NCBI GenBank assembly: GCA_963752855.1 | Contig: CAVVZX010000041.1 | Location: 114,155-178,154 of the forward strand | DNA: 64,000 bases | DNA from: DATJPW01 sp963752855 | GTDB taxonomy: Bacteria > Desulfobacterota > Desulfomonilia > Desulfomonilales > Desulfomonilaceae | Direction: 5' to 3' | Shown: piece by piece, positions 8,956 to 18,591 of the stretch | Layout: each line of letters starts with the position of its first letter | Position numbering within the stretch: the first letter of the stretch is position 1 | Program-made: the position numbers and the translations under genes | Notes under the pieces: model-generated | What the model was told of the DNA's origin: nothing | What the model saw: the letters and a program-made list of their open reading frames with translations, nothing else | Database searches by the model: none

Positions 8956-10097
8956 GAAGTTTTATCACTGGAAACGATGCGGTAGCGGAAGCGGTGCGCC
9001 TTTGTCGCGCTCAGTTTGTAGCTGCGTACCCGATCACTCCGCAGACACCCATTTATGAAAAGCTGTCGAGTTGGGAAGCAAACGGCGAATTGGGCGGGGT
9101 AATGATGCGGACGGAATCCGAGCATTCCGCCATGGCCGCATGTCTGTCGGCTTCGCTGACGGGCGTTAGGACCTTTACCGCAACTTCGTCTCAGGGTCTG
9201 GCGCTCATGCACGAAATGCTCCACATGGCGTCCGGATGCCGGACTCCGGTGGTCATGGTATGCGTCAATAGGACATTGGCTGTGCCCTGGGCCTTTTGGA
9301 GCGACCAGACAGACTCGCTGTCGCAGCGCGATACCGGCTGGATGCAGATCTACTGTGAAGATAATCAGGAATCACTGGATTCGGTTATTCAGGCTTTTCG
9401 CCTGGCAGAGACCATGCTGCTGCCGTGCATGGTGGTGACTGAGGCTAATTTCATCTCGCATTTTATGGAACCGGTTGATGTCCCGTCACAGGAAGAGGTT
9501 GATGCGTTTGTCCCGCCCGTGAGCATTCCGCGGCGTTTTGACGTGGACAACCCCGGTTATGTCGCCGCGGTGGTCAGCCAGGCCCAATATCGTGATTACC
9601 GCCGTCTCACCCAAGAGGCTATGGAAGCTTCCTTGAGTGTGATAGAAGATATAGATAATGAATTTCGAGCAAGCTTCGGCAGGGGGTACGGACTGATCGA
9701 CTCGGTCCAAGTTGAGGATGCCGAGATCGTCCTGGTCACTACCGCCACCATCACATCAACAGCTCGCCTGGTTATCGGACAACTCCGAGACAAAGGCTAT
9801 AGAGTAGGTCTGTTGAAGATAAGAGTTTTCAGACCTTTTCCCACGTTGCAGTTGCGAAGGATTCTTGATCGCGTGCCTCGAATAGCGGTGATTGAACGAA
9901 ACATCTCTCTCGGAAGGGAGGGCATTTTCTGCTCGGAGCTTAAAGCGGCGCTGGCAAATTCTCCACAGCAACATATTATTCAGGGCTATCTCGCGGGTAT
10001 CGGCGGCACAGACGTGACTCCGGATATTATCGAACAAGTTGTGCTCAATGCCCTGGAAATCAAAGAAGCAACGGACGGCCCCATATGGATGGCTTAG
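8952..10097 (+). CDS. porA: 2-oxoacid:ferredoxin oxidoreductase, alpha subunit
   Basis: A 381-residue alpha subunit. The N-terminus shows the family's GNDAVAEAVRLC and YPITPQTPI motifs, followed by the MRTESEHSAMAA region that contributes the active-site glutamate and CoA-binding surface. A C-terminal transketolase-like domain (GLLKIRVFRPFP, then IERNISLGREG) closes the protein. It starts in a four-base overlap with the flavoprotein gene and its end overlaps the beta gene by 13 bases, as expected for subunits made in fixed ratio. Confidence 0.9.
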   Translation: MRSFITGNDAVAEAVRLCRAQFVAAYPITPQTPIYEKLSSWEANGELGGVMMRTESEHSAMAACLSASLTGVRTFTATSSQGLALMHEMLHMASGCRTPVVMVCVNRTLAVPWAFWSDQTDSLSQRDTGWMQIYCEDNQESLDSVIQAFRLAETMLLPCMVVTEANFISHFMEPVDVPSQEEVDAFVPPVSIPRRFDVDNPGYVAAVVSQAQYRDYRRLTQEAMEASLSVIEDIDNEFRASFGRGYGLIDSVQVEDAEIVLVTTATITSTARLVIGQLRDKGYRVGLLKIRVFRPFPTLQLRRILDRVPRIAVIERNISLGREGIFCSELKAALANSPQQHIIQGYLAGIGGTDVTPDIIEQVVLNALEIKEATDGPIWMA

Positions 10098-10984
10098 CAA
10101 GAAATTTGATTCAGGAACCTCGTCCCCAGGAAATTCTCCGTTCCGGACACCTCGCTTGTCCGGGTTGCGGTATAGCTTTGGGTATGCGCATGGTGCTCCG
10201 CGCCATGGGTCCGCGTGTTATTGTGGTGGTGGTGCCATCGTGTGTGGCGGTGACCTCCGGCCCTTATCCTCACGCGGCCCTGGGAGTCCCTGCATTTCAT
10301 TCCGCGTTTGAAATTGCAGCCCCCACCGCGGCAGGGATTTCAAGCGCATTGAAGCTTCAGGGTATCGACGACATTCCTGTGCTGACCTTTGCCGGAGACG
10401 GCGGAACGTTTGATATAGGGCTGCAATCCCTCTCGGGAGCTGCGGCGCGTGATGATGACATCATTTACGTGTGTATGGACAACGAAGCCTACATGAACAC
10501 CGGGATCCAGGTCAGCTCTTCTACTCCGAAATTCGCATGGACCGGGACCTCGCCGCGGGGGAATCCTCGCCGCAAGAAGCAGATAATGGAAATCATGGCC
10601 GCTCACCGTATTCCGTACGCCGCAACAATATCTGTGGGATTTCCTGACGATCTGACCATGAAAATAAAGAGGGCAGCCGGCATTCGTGGTACTCGCTTCC
10701 TTCACTGCCTGTGTCCGTGCGCCGCCGGATGGAAACTGCCCGAGAATCTTGCGCCCAAAGTCTCTGTCGCTGCGGTGGAGACTAATATATTTCCTTTGTA
10801 CGAGATTATTGACGGAACAGATTTCACGATTACTCATGAATCCAAGAACCTTCCGGTTGAGACTTATCTGAGCTTGCAAGGCAGGTACAAGCACCTGGCG
10901 GACAAGGAAATCCAAGAGATTCAACGAGAAACGGACCGGTTATGGTCGGACTTGCAGGCCAAGGCCGCAAAAGGACCGCATTGA
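10085..10984 (+). CDS. porB: 2-oxoacid:ferredoxin oxidoreductase, beta (TPP-binding) subunit
   Basis: A 299-residue beta subunit carrying thiamine diphosphate. CPGCG at ~residue 22 and the TPP/Mg motif beginning FAGDGGTFDIG and ending in a downstream Asn (CMDNEAYMNTG) are intact. The domain order matches PorB of four-subunit enzymes. The gene closes the overlapping run 6641-10984; the TRAP receptor gene follows after 97 bases, so a single long transcript is likely. Substrate is not evident; the linked TRAP transporter hints at an imported organic acid. Confidence 0.9.
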   Translation: MDGLARNLIQEPRPQEILRSGHLACPGCGIALGMRMVLRAMGPRVIVVVVPSCVAVTSGPYPHAALGVPAFHSAFEIAAPTAAGISSALKLQGIDDIPVLTFAGDGGTFDIGLQSLSGAAARDDDIIYVCMDNEAYMNTGIQVSSSTPKFAWTGTSPRGNPRRKKQIMEIMAAHRIPYAATISVGFPDDLTMKIKRAAGIRGTRFLHCLCPCAAGWKLPENLAPKVSVAAVETNIFPLYEIIDGTDFTITHESKNLPVETYLSLQGRYKHLADKEIQEIQRETDRLWSDLQAKAAKGPH

Positions 10985-11081
10985 AAGAATTGACATTCCG
11001 ATAAAATAGGGACCTCCCGAGACGTCAATGATGACCGGGAGTTCCGCACATCTATTTCAACCAACCGACAAGGAGGGTTCG

Positions 11082-12077
11082 ATGTCATCGAAGAGAGTTT
11101 ATAAAATCGCCATGGTCGTCGGGATCTTGATGCTTCTGGTCGGGTGGTCTCTGTGCCAGGCCGCAGACAAGATTACCATCAAGGCCGTCAGCGCTTGGCC
11201 CAAGACTACGTATGAAACTGAAAACTTCCTGAAGCTTCTGGAGCTAATAAAGGCCAAAGTGGACAAAGAAGCTCCAGGCCAATTAGAGATTCAGTTTTTA
11301 GGCGGCCCGGAAGTGATCCCAAATATGGAGCAAGTGGAGGCCGCTCGAAAGGGCTTGGTGGATCTGGTTTCCACAACCGCCGGGTATTATCTGTCCGTTG
11401 TGCCTGAAGCCGACGCCATGACCCTGAGCCGTATCAAATCCTGGGACGAGCGAGCCAAAGGCGTCAACGATCTTATGAATGAGATTCACCAGAAGAAGAT
11501 CAACTGCTTCTACTTGGGTAGGATCGGCACTGAAATTCCCTTCACGGTATATCTAACCAAACCAATAGAGAAAGCCGACTTCAACGACATGTCCATCAGA
11601 TGCGCTCCCACCCACGTGGCCGCGCTCAAAAAGCTCAATGCGAAACCGGTGGTTATTCCGCCGACCGAAGTCTATACCGCCCTTGAGAGAGGCGTTGTTC
11701 AGGGCCTTATTTGGCCTGCGGGACTTATTAGAGATTGGGGCTGGGACAAGGTGGTCAAGTACACTGTAGACCCCGGTTTTTATCAAGGCGCCATGATAAT
11801 CATGATGAACCTCGACAAATGGAAGAAGCTGCCGCCCAATATCCAGAAGATAATCCTGGAGGCCGAAGACCAGGCTGAGCGTTTGGCAGACCAGCGTGCC
11901 CAGGAGCGCACGAAAAAAGACGCCGAAGCCATGGCAAAAGAAGGCATGAAAACAATCAAACTTCCCGACGCTGAGGCGAAGAAGTTGGTAGACACCGCCT
12001 ATTCGACACTCTGGGAAGTTGTGATCAGTAAATCACCTGAATATGGACCCAAACTGAAAGAGCTGGTCTCGAAGTAA
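11082..12077 (+). CDS. dctP: TRAP transporter periplasmic substrate-binding protein (DctP type)
   Basis: A 331-residue secreted receptor for a tripartite ATP-independent periplasmic transporter. The signal peptide is MSSKRVYKIAMVVGILMLLV followed by GWSLCQAADK with cleavage after the alanines. The body has the family's NMEQVEAARKGLVDLV segment and a ligand-binding Arg in SIRCAPTHVAALKKL. The ATG at 11082 has a good AAGGAGGG site six bases upstream, so I prefer it to an earlier in-frame ATG. It probably captures a carboxylic acid for the DctQM permease encoded downstream. Confidence 0.85.
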   Translation: MSSKRVYKIAMVVGILMLLVGWSLCQAADKITIKAVSAWPKTTYETENFLKLLELIKAKVDKEAPGQLEIQFLGGPEVIPNMEQVEAARKGLVDLVSTTAGYYLSVVPEADAMTLSRIKSWDERAKGVNDLMNEIHQKKINCFYLGRIGTEIPFTVYLTKPIEKADFNDMSIRCAPTHVAALKKLNAKPVVIPPTEVYTALERGVVQGLIWPAGLIRDWGWDKVVKYTVDPGFYQGAMIIMMNLDKWKKLPPNIQKIILEAEDQAERLADQRAQERTKKDAEAMAKEGMKTIKLPDAEAKKLVDTAYSTLWEVVISKSPEYGPKLKELVSK

Positions 12078-12134
12078 GGTACGCGCGGATATGTTCGCCG
12101 AGGTGACAATCTCCACTAACGCGAGCATCGAAGT

Positions 12135-12214
12135 TGTCATTGCGAGCGAAGCGAAGCAATCTCCTAAGTTTCAGCACAGGGGATTGCTTCGTCGTTTCAC
12201 TCCTCGCAATGACA
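12135..12214. repeat. MITE-like palindromic repeat (TGTCATTGCGAG ends)
   Basis: An ~80-base element with perfect 12-base terminal inverted repeats, TGTCATTGCGAG and CTCGCAATGACA. Just inside lie a second arm pair, GCGAAGCAATC and GATTGCTTCGTC. This matches a widespread class of dispersed bacterial palindromes. It sits in the 321-base gap between dctP and dctQ, where a stable RNA structure could lower permease expression relative to the receptor. A degenerate relative is at 59541-59647. Nothing else is evident in the gap. Confidence 0.7.
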
Positions 12215-12398
12215 GGGCAACTCAAGTTTCTTGCCGGCAGTGTTTGCCAGAGTCTTTTCGGCTTGCACTGCTGGACAAGCCAATAGTGGCGCCACATTAA
12301 GGATGCTAACCGGTCAATTGACAAAACGGGACTGAAACCCTGGCAATGGATAAGACAGGCTGCTATTGTCTGAACAGGATACGAGGGAGTGTCAAGTG

Positions 12399-12917
12399 AT
12401 GGGAAAATTGATCGACTTTGTCTGTAAGCTGTTTGCTGTGGCCGCCGGGATCCTGTTGATGCTCGTAACGGTATTCATCGGCTACGTCATTCTTGCTCGG
12501 ATCATCCACATATCCTCGCCGGCCTGGATCACGCAGTTCACCGAATATGCCCTCCTATGGATGACTTTCCTCGGTACGGCCTGGGTCCTGGGTAGGAATC
12601 GTCATATCGCCATCGATCTTGTTATGAGTCACCTGGGGCCACGCAAGAAGCTCGCGTTCGACATTTCCCACTACCTCGTCGGATGCGCCGTATGCTTGGT
12701 GTTATGTTACTTCGGTTGCCTGACCATGTTGAGCATGATTGAACGTGGAGTTGTCGATGTCCAAGTGGTTGATATTGACAAATACAAGGTAATTCTGGTC
12801 ATCCCTCTGGGTTTTTTTCTCTTGGCGCTGCAATTCTTGCGAAAAATGTTCGGAGCTTTTCAATCGATCAAGCATTCGGACCCACTTCAGAGCGAAGGCT
12901 CGGACACTGCTAAATAA
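12399..12917 (+). CDS. dctQ: TRAP transporter small membrane subunit (DctQ type)
   Basis: A 172-residue protein with four predicted membrane helices: ~15-38, ~50-68 (the conserved ITQFTEYALLWMTFLGTAW block), ~92-112 and ~130-150. That is standard size and topology for DctQ. The ATG at 12399 is preceded by GAGGGAG. It bridges the periplasmic receptor and the large DctM channel. The C-terminal ~15 residues are polar and cytoplasmic. Confidence 0.85.
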   Translation: MGKLIDFVCKLFAVAAGILLMLVTVFIGYVILARIIHISSPAWITQFTEYALLWMTFLGTAWVLGRNRHIAIDLVMSHLGPRKKLAFDISHYLVGCAVCLVLCYFGCLTMLSMIERGVVDVQVVDIDKYKVILVIPLGFFLLALQFLRKMFGAFQSIKHSDPLQSEGSDTAK

Positions 12918-12953
12918 CGGCTGATAAAATGAATCGGAGAAGGGGTTGATTCT

Positions 12954-14264
12954 ATGGAATGGTGGGCCGTACTGAGTCTGTTTTTGGCCGGTATCATCAT
13001 TGTCCTCGTCTGGGGACTTCCCGTCGCGTTCGCCTTTCTCCTGGTGGACATTGTCGGAGTCCTCATCTATATGGGGCCGCATGGCCTTACCCAGATGACG
13101 CTCCAAATATTCAGCTCGCTGTCCACGTTTGCTCTCACCCCGATTCCGCTGTTTATCCTCATGGGCGAGCTGTTGTTCCATTCCGGCATGGCCTATAAGA
13201 CCCTTGACGTTCTGGATATGTGGCTCGGCCGCATTCCTGGACGGCTGAGTGTGCTGGCCGCAGGGAGTGGAGTAATGTTTGCGGCTATGAGTGGCTCCAC
13301 CATTGCCAATACCGCCATGCTGGGGACCGTGTTGCTGCCGGAAATGAGGAGAAGAGGTTATGCTAAGAGTATGGCGCTTGGTCCCATCGTGGCAGCCGGA
13401 CCCTTGGCTGCGCTGATTCCTCCGTCTTCTTTGGCCGTGGTACTGGCCAGCATTGCCCGTATTCCGGTGGGGGATATGCTTCTAGGAGGCGTCGGCCCTG
13501 GAATCATGCTCGGCCTCGCTTTCTGCGCGTACATCATGATTCGCTGCTGGTTAAATCCCTCTTTGGCCCCAACATACGAGCGGAGCGAAGTATCTTTCAC
13601 TGAGAGAGTGCTCGGTTTCGTAATATACGTCCTGCCTCTGGGATCCATTATCTTCAGCGTTCTGGGCCTGATGATATTGGGGCTCGCCACCCCCACCGAA
13701 GCCGCTGCGTCAGGGGCGCTTGTAACTCTCGTGGTCGCCGCTTGCTATGGCAAATTGACCAAGAAGATGGTGATGGATTCGATTATAGGAACACTGGAAA
13801 TCACCATCATGGTTTTCATGATTATCGCCGCCTCGAATACTTTCAGCAGCCTTCTTGCTTATACCGGAGCAACCACAGGTTTGGTGGCCACTGTCCAAGG
13901 ATTACAGGTGTCACCCTTGCTGATTCTGGTAGGGATGAATATCGTAGTTCTGATAATGGGTTGCTTCATGGAAACCATCGCAATAATGATGATTACATTA
14001 CCCATTTTTATGCCGATAATAACTACCCTGGGTTTCGATCCTGTTTGGTTTGGTGTTATTATTTTAGTTAATTGCGAGACCGGTATGCTAACTCCACCGT
14101 TCGGGATGCTATTGTTTGTAATGAAAGGAGTCGCGCCCTCCGATATTACCATGCAGGATATCATCCGCGCCGCGTTCCCGTACATACTCATTTACATCGC
14201 GTCGCTGGCGGTCCTTATTGCCTTTCCTTCTATAATCTTGTGGCTTCCGAGCGTAACGGGCTAG
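12954..14264 (+). CDS. dctM: TRAP transporter large permease subunit (DctM type)
   Basis: A 436-residue integral membrane protein with about twelve hydrophobic segments, the normal DctM length. Family features seen are PIPLFILMGELLFHSG, the glycine/serine-rich pore loop AAMSGSTIANTAMLG and its inverted-repeat counterpart in the second half (FMETIAIMMITLPIF). It catalyses Na+- or H+-coupled uptake of the acid delivered by the receptor. It starts 36 bases after dctQ, and a MaoC-type gene begins six bases after it, so all four genes are probably one transcript. Confidence 0.9.
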   Translation: MEWWAVLSLFLAGIIIVLVWGLPVAFAFLLVDIVGVLIYMGPHGLTQMTLQIFSSLSTFALTPIPLFILMGELLFHSGMAYKTLDVLDMWLGRIPGRLSVLAAGSGVMFAAMSGSTIANTAMLGTVLLPEMRRRGYAKSMALGPIVAAGPLAALIPPSSLAVVLASIARIPVGDMLLGGVGPGIMLGLAFCAYIMIRCWLNPSLAPTYERSEVSFTERVLGFVIYVLPLGSIIFSVLGLMILGLATPTEAAASGALVTLVVAACYGKLTKKMVMDSIIGTLEITIMVFMIIAASNTFSSLLAYTGATTGLVATVQGLQVSPLLILVGMNIVVLIMGCFMETIAIMMITLPIFMPIITTLGFDPVWFGVIILVNCETGMLTPPFGMLLFVMKGVAPSDITMQDIIRAAFPYILIYIASLAVLIAFPSIILWLPSVTG

Positions 14265-14269
14265 TAGCA

Positions 14270-14742
14270 ATGACATTCACAAAGTCTGCGGAAGATCGTT
14301 ATTTCGAAGATTACTGTGCCGGGTTCTGTTCACGACGTGGGCCAGGTGACAGTCGAGCAAAAGGAAATGGTCGCATTCGCCAAGCGCTTCGACCCGCAAC
14401 CTTTTCATACTGACCCGGCCAAGGCGAAGAAATCCATCTTTGGGGGTCTGATCGCAAGCGGCTGGTACACGGCAAGCGTTACCATGCGCATCTTGGTTGA
14501 TCATTACGTGTCCGGTGTAGCCAGTCTTAGGGTCACCCGGCGTGGACGCTCTGCGTTGGCTCAAACCCGTGCGTCCGGGGGATACGCTTTCGGTCCGTGT
14601 CACCATGGTCGAAACCAAGCGCTCTCGCTCCAAACCTGATCGAGGATTCGTTCGCACATCGGTGGAGGTCTTCAACCAGGAAGACGGCCTGGTAATGACC
14701 TGGAAATCAGGCGGCTTTGTCCGGTTGCGAAATACTAGTTAA
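14270..14742 (+). CDS. MaoC-family hydratase/dehydratase (two frame changes)
   Basis: Pieces in three frames together give a complete single-hotdog MaoC protein of ~157 residues. MTFTKSAEDRYFEDYCAG comes first. Then GSVHDVGQVTVEQKEMV and DPQPFHTDPAKAKKSIFGG (the catalytic Asp/His block) follow from about 14320. VDALRWLKPVRPGDTLSVRV to the end follows from about 14527. Such enzymes hydrate enoyl-CoA or act on mesaconyl/methylmalyl-type CoA esters. It directly follows the TRAP permease, so it may handle the CoA ester formed from the imported acid. The frame changes are single bases in otherwise conserved sequence. Confidence 0.7.
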
Positions 14743-14817
14743 GGCATATATTAATAGTAACAGTTCATGCTAGTCTCAAAGAATTGAGAAAACAGAATTG
14801 CTGGAAAGGAGCACTCA

Positions 14818-15479
14818 ATGAAAAGTAAGAAAGCTCATGATGAGTTTGACATCTTTGTTCGGCGGTTATGTTTCGCACTGATCCGCTGTTGCCCAAGAAT
14901 CCAAGCCCATTCCACTGCCCGCTCCTAAGCTGGACTCCAGCAAATCTTTCGCGCAGGCGCTCAAAGACAGGAAGACAACGCGGGAATACTCAACCCAAAA
15001 TCTTCCGGAGCAGACGATTTCAAACCTGCTGTGGGCCGCATGGGGGATCAATCGGCCCGATTCCGGCAGACGAACAGCGCCTTCGGCTCTGAATCGCCAG
15101 GAGATTGAGCTCTATATCGCCACTGACAAGGGAATATATCTCTATGATCCGAAAGGACATGCTCTGGTCCCTGTTGCGTCAGGAGATTTCCGCCAACAGA
15201 CTTACACTCAGGCTCCCTTCAAGGACGCGCCCGCTCATCTCGTCTATGTTGCGGATTTGGCGAAAATGGGTGAAGGGGAAGAAGGTCCATAAAATAGTGC
15301 TGGCCGGAATGGATACCGGCTTCATAGCTCAGAACGTTTATTTATACTGCGCATCCGAGGGATTGCCCACGGGATACCGTGTCTCCATTGACAGGCCAAC
15401 ATTGAGTCAAACCATGAAGCTGTAGCCGGACCAAAAGATAATGGGCGCTCAGAGCGTGGGCCTTCCGAAGGGCAAGTGA
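14818..15479 (+). pseudogene. SagB/nitroreductase-type flavoprotein, broken by several frame changes
   Basis: The start has a good AAAGGAG site. The nitroreductase body is readable only by changing frame at least three times: KDRKTTREYS and NLLWAAWGINRPDSGRRTAPSA (FMN-binding block), YDPKGHALVPVASGDFRQQ, then a new frame for LAGMDTGFIAQNVYLYCASEG, and a last change before MGAQSVGLPKGK. The domain is complete and normally ordered, so it either decayed recently or was badly sequenced. Fragments of a relative lie at 20545-20735, supporting true decay of this family here. Confidence 0.65.
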
Positions 15480-15565
15480 AAGATCGGTATCGTTTCGGAT
15501 GAGAGCGACATCGAGATTCGCATTGCAGAATCCCGGCGGGCACAGAGCTAGGACAGACAAGCAAA

Positions 15566-15611
15566 ATCAGGATGGTGGGCGCTAAACCCAACATCCTGAT
15601 ATCTTTTTATT
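15566..15611 (+). terminator. Rho-independent terminator
   Basis: A strong hairpin: ATCAGGATG and CATCCTGAT arms with an inner TGGG/CCCA pair, one bulged base on each side and a short loop. ATCTTTTTATT follows. It lies ~85 bases after the nitroreductase stop and closes the plus-strand run that begins with the transporter/oxidoreductase operon. Confidence 0.75.
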
Positions 15612-16113
15612 ATCCTTCGGTGCAGATAAAGGCATTTGAGCCTTCGACCCGAGTAAACTCGTCTGCTCAGGCGCATAGCTCTGAGAAGGTGGAGAATTCT
15701 AGCGCGGTTTTGCGAAGATGGGCATCGATGATAGTGCCGACAGGCCCTTTCTCTCCGGGAAGGCCACTCTTCTCATTCCCCGATCGTCAACCCACTGCAT
15801 CAGCTCTGCCCTTGACCCCGATGCTGACCAAACGCCTCCGTTGGACTGCTCTAACATGGGGTTAGTCAACAGGCCCAGCCGTGGCCAACCGGCATCCTTC
15901 ACGAATGAGATGACACTTGACTCAACAGACGAAAAAGCATTAATCATGCAATAATACGTGCAGCCGTTTTTGACTGCTGATGAAGGCGGGATTTCAAATG
16001 ATCCGTGGAAAAGAGAGGGCTGAAGTGTGGCCGCGGACCATTAAAACAGAAGGGTTTGGCACAGCGCGAAATGTCCAACCAAGAAAATAGCAAATTGGAA
16101 GTTCCCTTCCGTG
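15612..16113. other. Gene-poor stretch with a possible minus-strand gene relic
   Basis: No convincing intact gene. On the minus strand (about 15640-15947) a short open segment reads DAGWPRLGLLTNPMLEQ and, in another frame further on, SNAFICTEG. The phrases faintly recall an aspartate/glutamate racemase, but the similarity is too thin to annotate. No promoter or repeat was recognised. Confidence 0.3.
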
Positions 16114-18260
16114 ATGGCGACAGATTTTACAAAGACTCGCGAGTCTAAATTGAGATGGTCGAGATTCACCCCCTATGCAAAGTGGGCGCTTCTCCCGGTG
16201 CTCATGGCGGTTCCTGTCGTATCCGAGATCATAGACTCTGTACACCAGGAGAGTGCTTGCGTTTTCCGATCCGATCTGATTGGCTCACTTATCTGCATTG
16301 AAGTGATTTTTCTCGGGGTGATCGGAGTCTACGTGACTCGCAGAGAGTCACGAGCGCGACAAGATATTTTCTGCTCTGGCTCATAGCGAGAGCCGATACC
16401 GGCACCTTTTCGAGAATTCCATAGATTCGATAACGATCACCGCGCCTGACGGCGAACTCCTTGAAGCCAACGACGCTTATTTCAATCTTTTTGGATACTC
16501 GAAGGATGAACTGGAGAATTTTAATATATTGCAACTCTACGTCAACACCGATGACCGGTCCAGGTTCCGAGAAAAAGTCGAAAGTCGAGGATCAGTAAAG
16601 GATTTCGAGGTTAGGCGGCGCAAAAAGGACGGGACTGAGATAATGTGTGAATTGAGCGCCACCCTTCAGACGGGACGACGAAGGTCAGATTCTTGGATAC
16701 CAGACAATTCTTCGCGACATTACCAAACGGAAGCAGGCGGAACAGGCCCTGAGGACACTTCATGTCGAACTTGAGCGGAGGGTGCATGAGCGCACCACAG
16801 AGCTTATGACAGCTAATGAGACACTGCGTCAGGAGATTGCCGACCGTCAACGGGCAGAGGCTGAGCTGCGCCGTAGTGAGGAACGTTTCAGGGCAGTATT
16901 TGAGTCCGCCCAGGACTGCATATTCATGAAGGACCAAGACATGAGGTACACTCATGTGAATCCTGCCATGCTTAGACTACTGGCTACCGTTCCCGAAAGA
17001 ATTATCGGCGCCACAGATGAAGCTCTGTTCGACGCGGACACCTCGCGTGGCCTACGAGATGTCGAACGGAGAGTGCTCGAGGGGCGCACTATAGAAACTC
17101 AGCAAAATATCCCGGGCAACGGCGGGCAGGTCATCCTGAGCTGTATCAGGTCCCCTTTGCTGGACTCGGCAGGAACTATCATGGGCATATACGGAATCGC
17201 CCGAGACCTGACGGACCGCCAAACGCAGGAGGCTGAGTTGATGAGTCCACCGGGTTCCTATGGCTCCAAATCTATGAAAGCGGTTCTCGACCAGGTGGGT
17301 TTGGCCAGCGCGACCGATAGCATTGTGTTGTTGCTTGGAGAAAGTGGCACCGGCAAAGATTATTTGGCTCGCCACCTTCATGAGAAGTCGCACCGGTCTG
17401 CTGGGCCGTTTTTCGCGATAAACTGCGCGGCGCTTCCCGGAGAACTCGCGGAGTCGGAGCTATTCGGCCACGAAGCGGGCGCCTTTACAGGGTCCCGAGC
17501 GCGCAAACGCGGGCTTCTCGAATTGGCTGAAGGAGGCACCCTCCTCTTGAATGAGATCGGGGATTTGCCGATTCACTTGCAAGCAAAGCTTCTTTCCTTC
17601 CTGGACACGCAGTCTTTTACGCGTGTTGGTGGAGAGAAAAGCGTGGAGGTCAACACCAGAGTGATCGCCGCTACCAATAGAGATATAGAACGGGAAGCCG
17701 CTGAAGGCAATTTCCGCGAAGATCTCTTTTATCGTCTCAATGTCTTTGCCATTCGTGTGCCGCCGTTGAGACAGCGTAAGGAAGATTTGCCGCTCCTCGT
17801 AACTGAACTGCTGAGCGTGCTGGCCAAGAAGATGGGGTTTTCAGAGGCCCCGGGAGTCGCGCAGAGCGCAATGGACAGCTTGGTCAAATATCACTGGCCG
17901 GGAAATGTGAGAGAATTGAGAAACGTATTGGAAAGGGCATTGATTCTGTGCGACAAAAGGAAGATAACACTGGTCGATATTGGGAGACTCAGCACGGAGG
18001 AAGATGAAAATGGCCGCAGGGCGGACTTGTCATGTTCCATATCTGTCTCCGCATGGCGCTCTCTTCCCCATGCTTTACGCGAGGCCGAACGCAGTCTCGC
18101 CACCGAAGCCTTACGTCGATCAGGCGGGAGCATAAAAATTGCTGCGCTTGAACTGGGTATTTCCCGGGATCAGATGAAATATCTTATGAAGTCGCTCGGC
18201 ATTCGAAGGAATAATTACCCGCAGATCGAGACGCTTGGGGTAAATATTACCCACGCATAA
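16114..18260 (+). CDS. Sigma-54-dependent transcriptional activator with N-terminal membrane and PAS domains (two frame changes)
   Basis: An enhancer-binding protein. The first ~90 residues carry two hydrophobic segments (about residues 27-45 and 58-78). The frame changes near 16380 and again near 16670 inside a PAS domain (HLFENSIDSITITAPDG). After a coiled coil comes a second PAS (FRAVFESAQDCIFM). The AAA+ domain has Walker A GESGTGKD, a sigma-54 contact loop reading GAFTGS rather than GAFTGA, and Walker B GGTLLLNEIG. The C-terminus holds a Fis-type helix-turn-helix (IKIAALELGISRDQMKYLMK). Paired palindromes and a -24/-12 promoter directly downstream suggest it controls the decarboxylase gene at 18592. 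Membrane segments suggest it senses a signal at the envelope. Confidence 0.8.
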
Positions 18261-18319
18261 GTTAAGTTATTGCAGTCAGATTGCCACTTTCTCGAATAAC
18301 TGGCGGGTGATAATTACCC
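18238..18319. promoter_or_regulatory. Paired GGGTAA-N3-TTACCC palindromes, likely enhancer (UAS) sites
   Basis: GGGTAA-ATA-TTACCC at 18238-18252 is a perfect 6+3+6 inverted repeat overlapping the end of the activator gene. GGGTGA-TAA-TTACCC at 18305-18319 has one mismatch. A lone half site, TAATTACCC, lies at 18212-18220. The palindrome centres are 67 bases apart and 120-200 bases before a sigma-54 promoter, the usual place for enhancer sites. The adjacent activator is the obvious candidate binder. Confidence 0.6.
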
Positions 18320-18436
18320 ATAAACTCCTCACCAAACTGCTCTGTTTCCTCTCGAAGGTCACATTCCGTATCAAACCGGCTCAAAATATTGCCGTAGTTT
18401 CACTATAATACTCCCTCATCCCACAACCTTCCTACA

Positions 18437-18453
18437 CTGGCACCGAACTTGCT
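18437..18453 (+). promoter_or_regulatory. Sigma-54 (-24/-12) promoter
   Basis: CTGGCAC-CGAAC-TTGCT matches the sigma-54 consensus YTGGCACG-N4-TTGCW at all positions except the G after CAC. The invariant GG and GC dinucleotides have the correct spacing. It lies ~140 bases before the likely start of the decarboxylase beta gene. Confidence 0.75.
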
Positions 18454-18591
18454 CTGAATGCGAACCCTAATAAGGATGCCGATTGTGTGAATTCGCTCCT
18501 GACAACGAAAGCGGAGCCAGGAATGAGAAACGTTTATTCATCCCGAATTGAATGCACAATGCGCTTCACGGAAATCATTAGGAGATGGAAC

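Noticed and set aside
15699..15947. Possible aspartate/glutamate racemase remnant on the minus strand
   Set aside because: Only two short phrases (PRLGLLTNP; FICTEG) suggest it, in different frames; not enough to name a gene.
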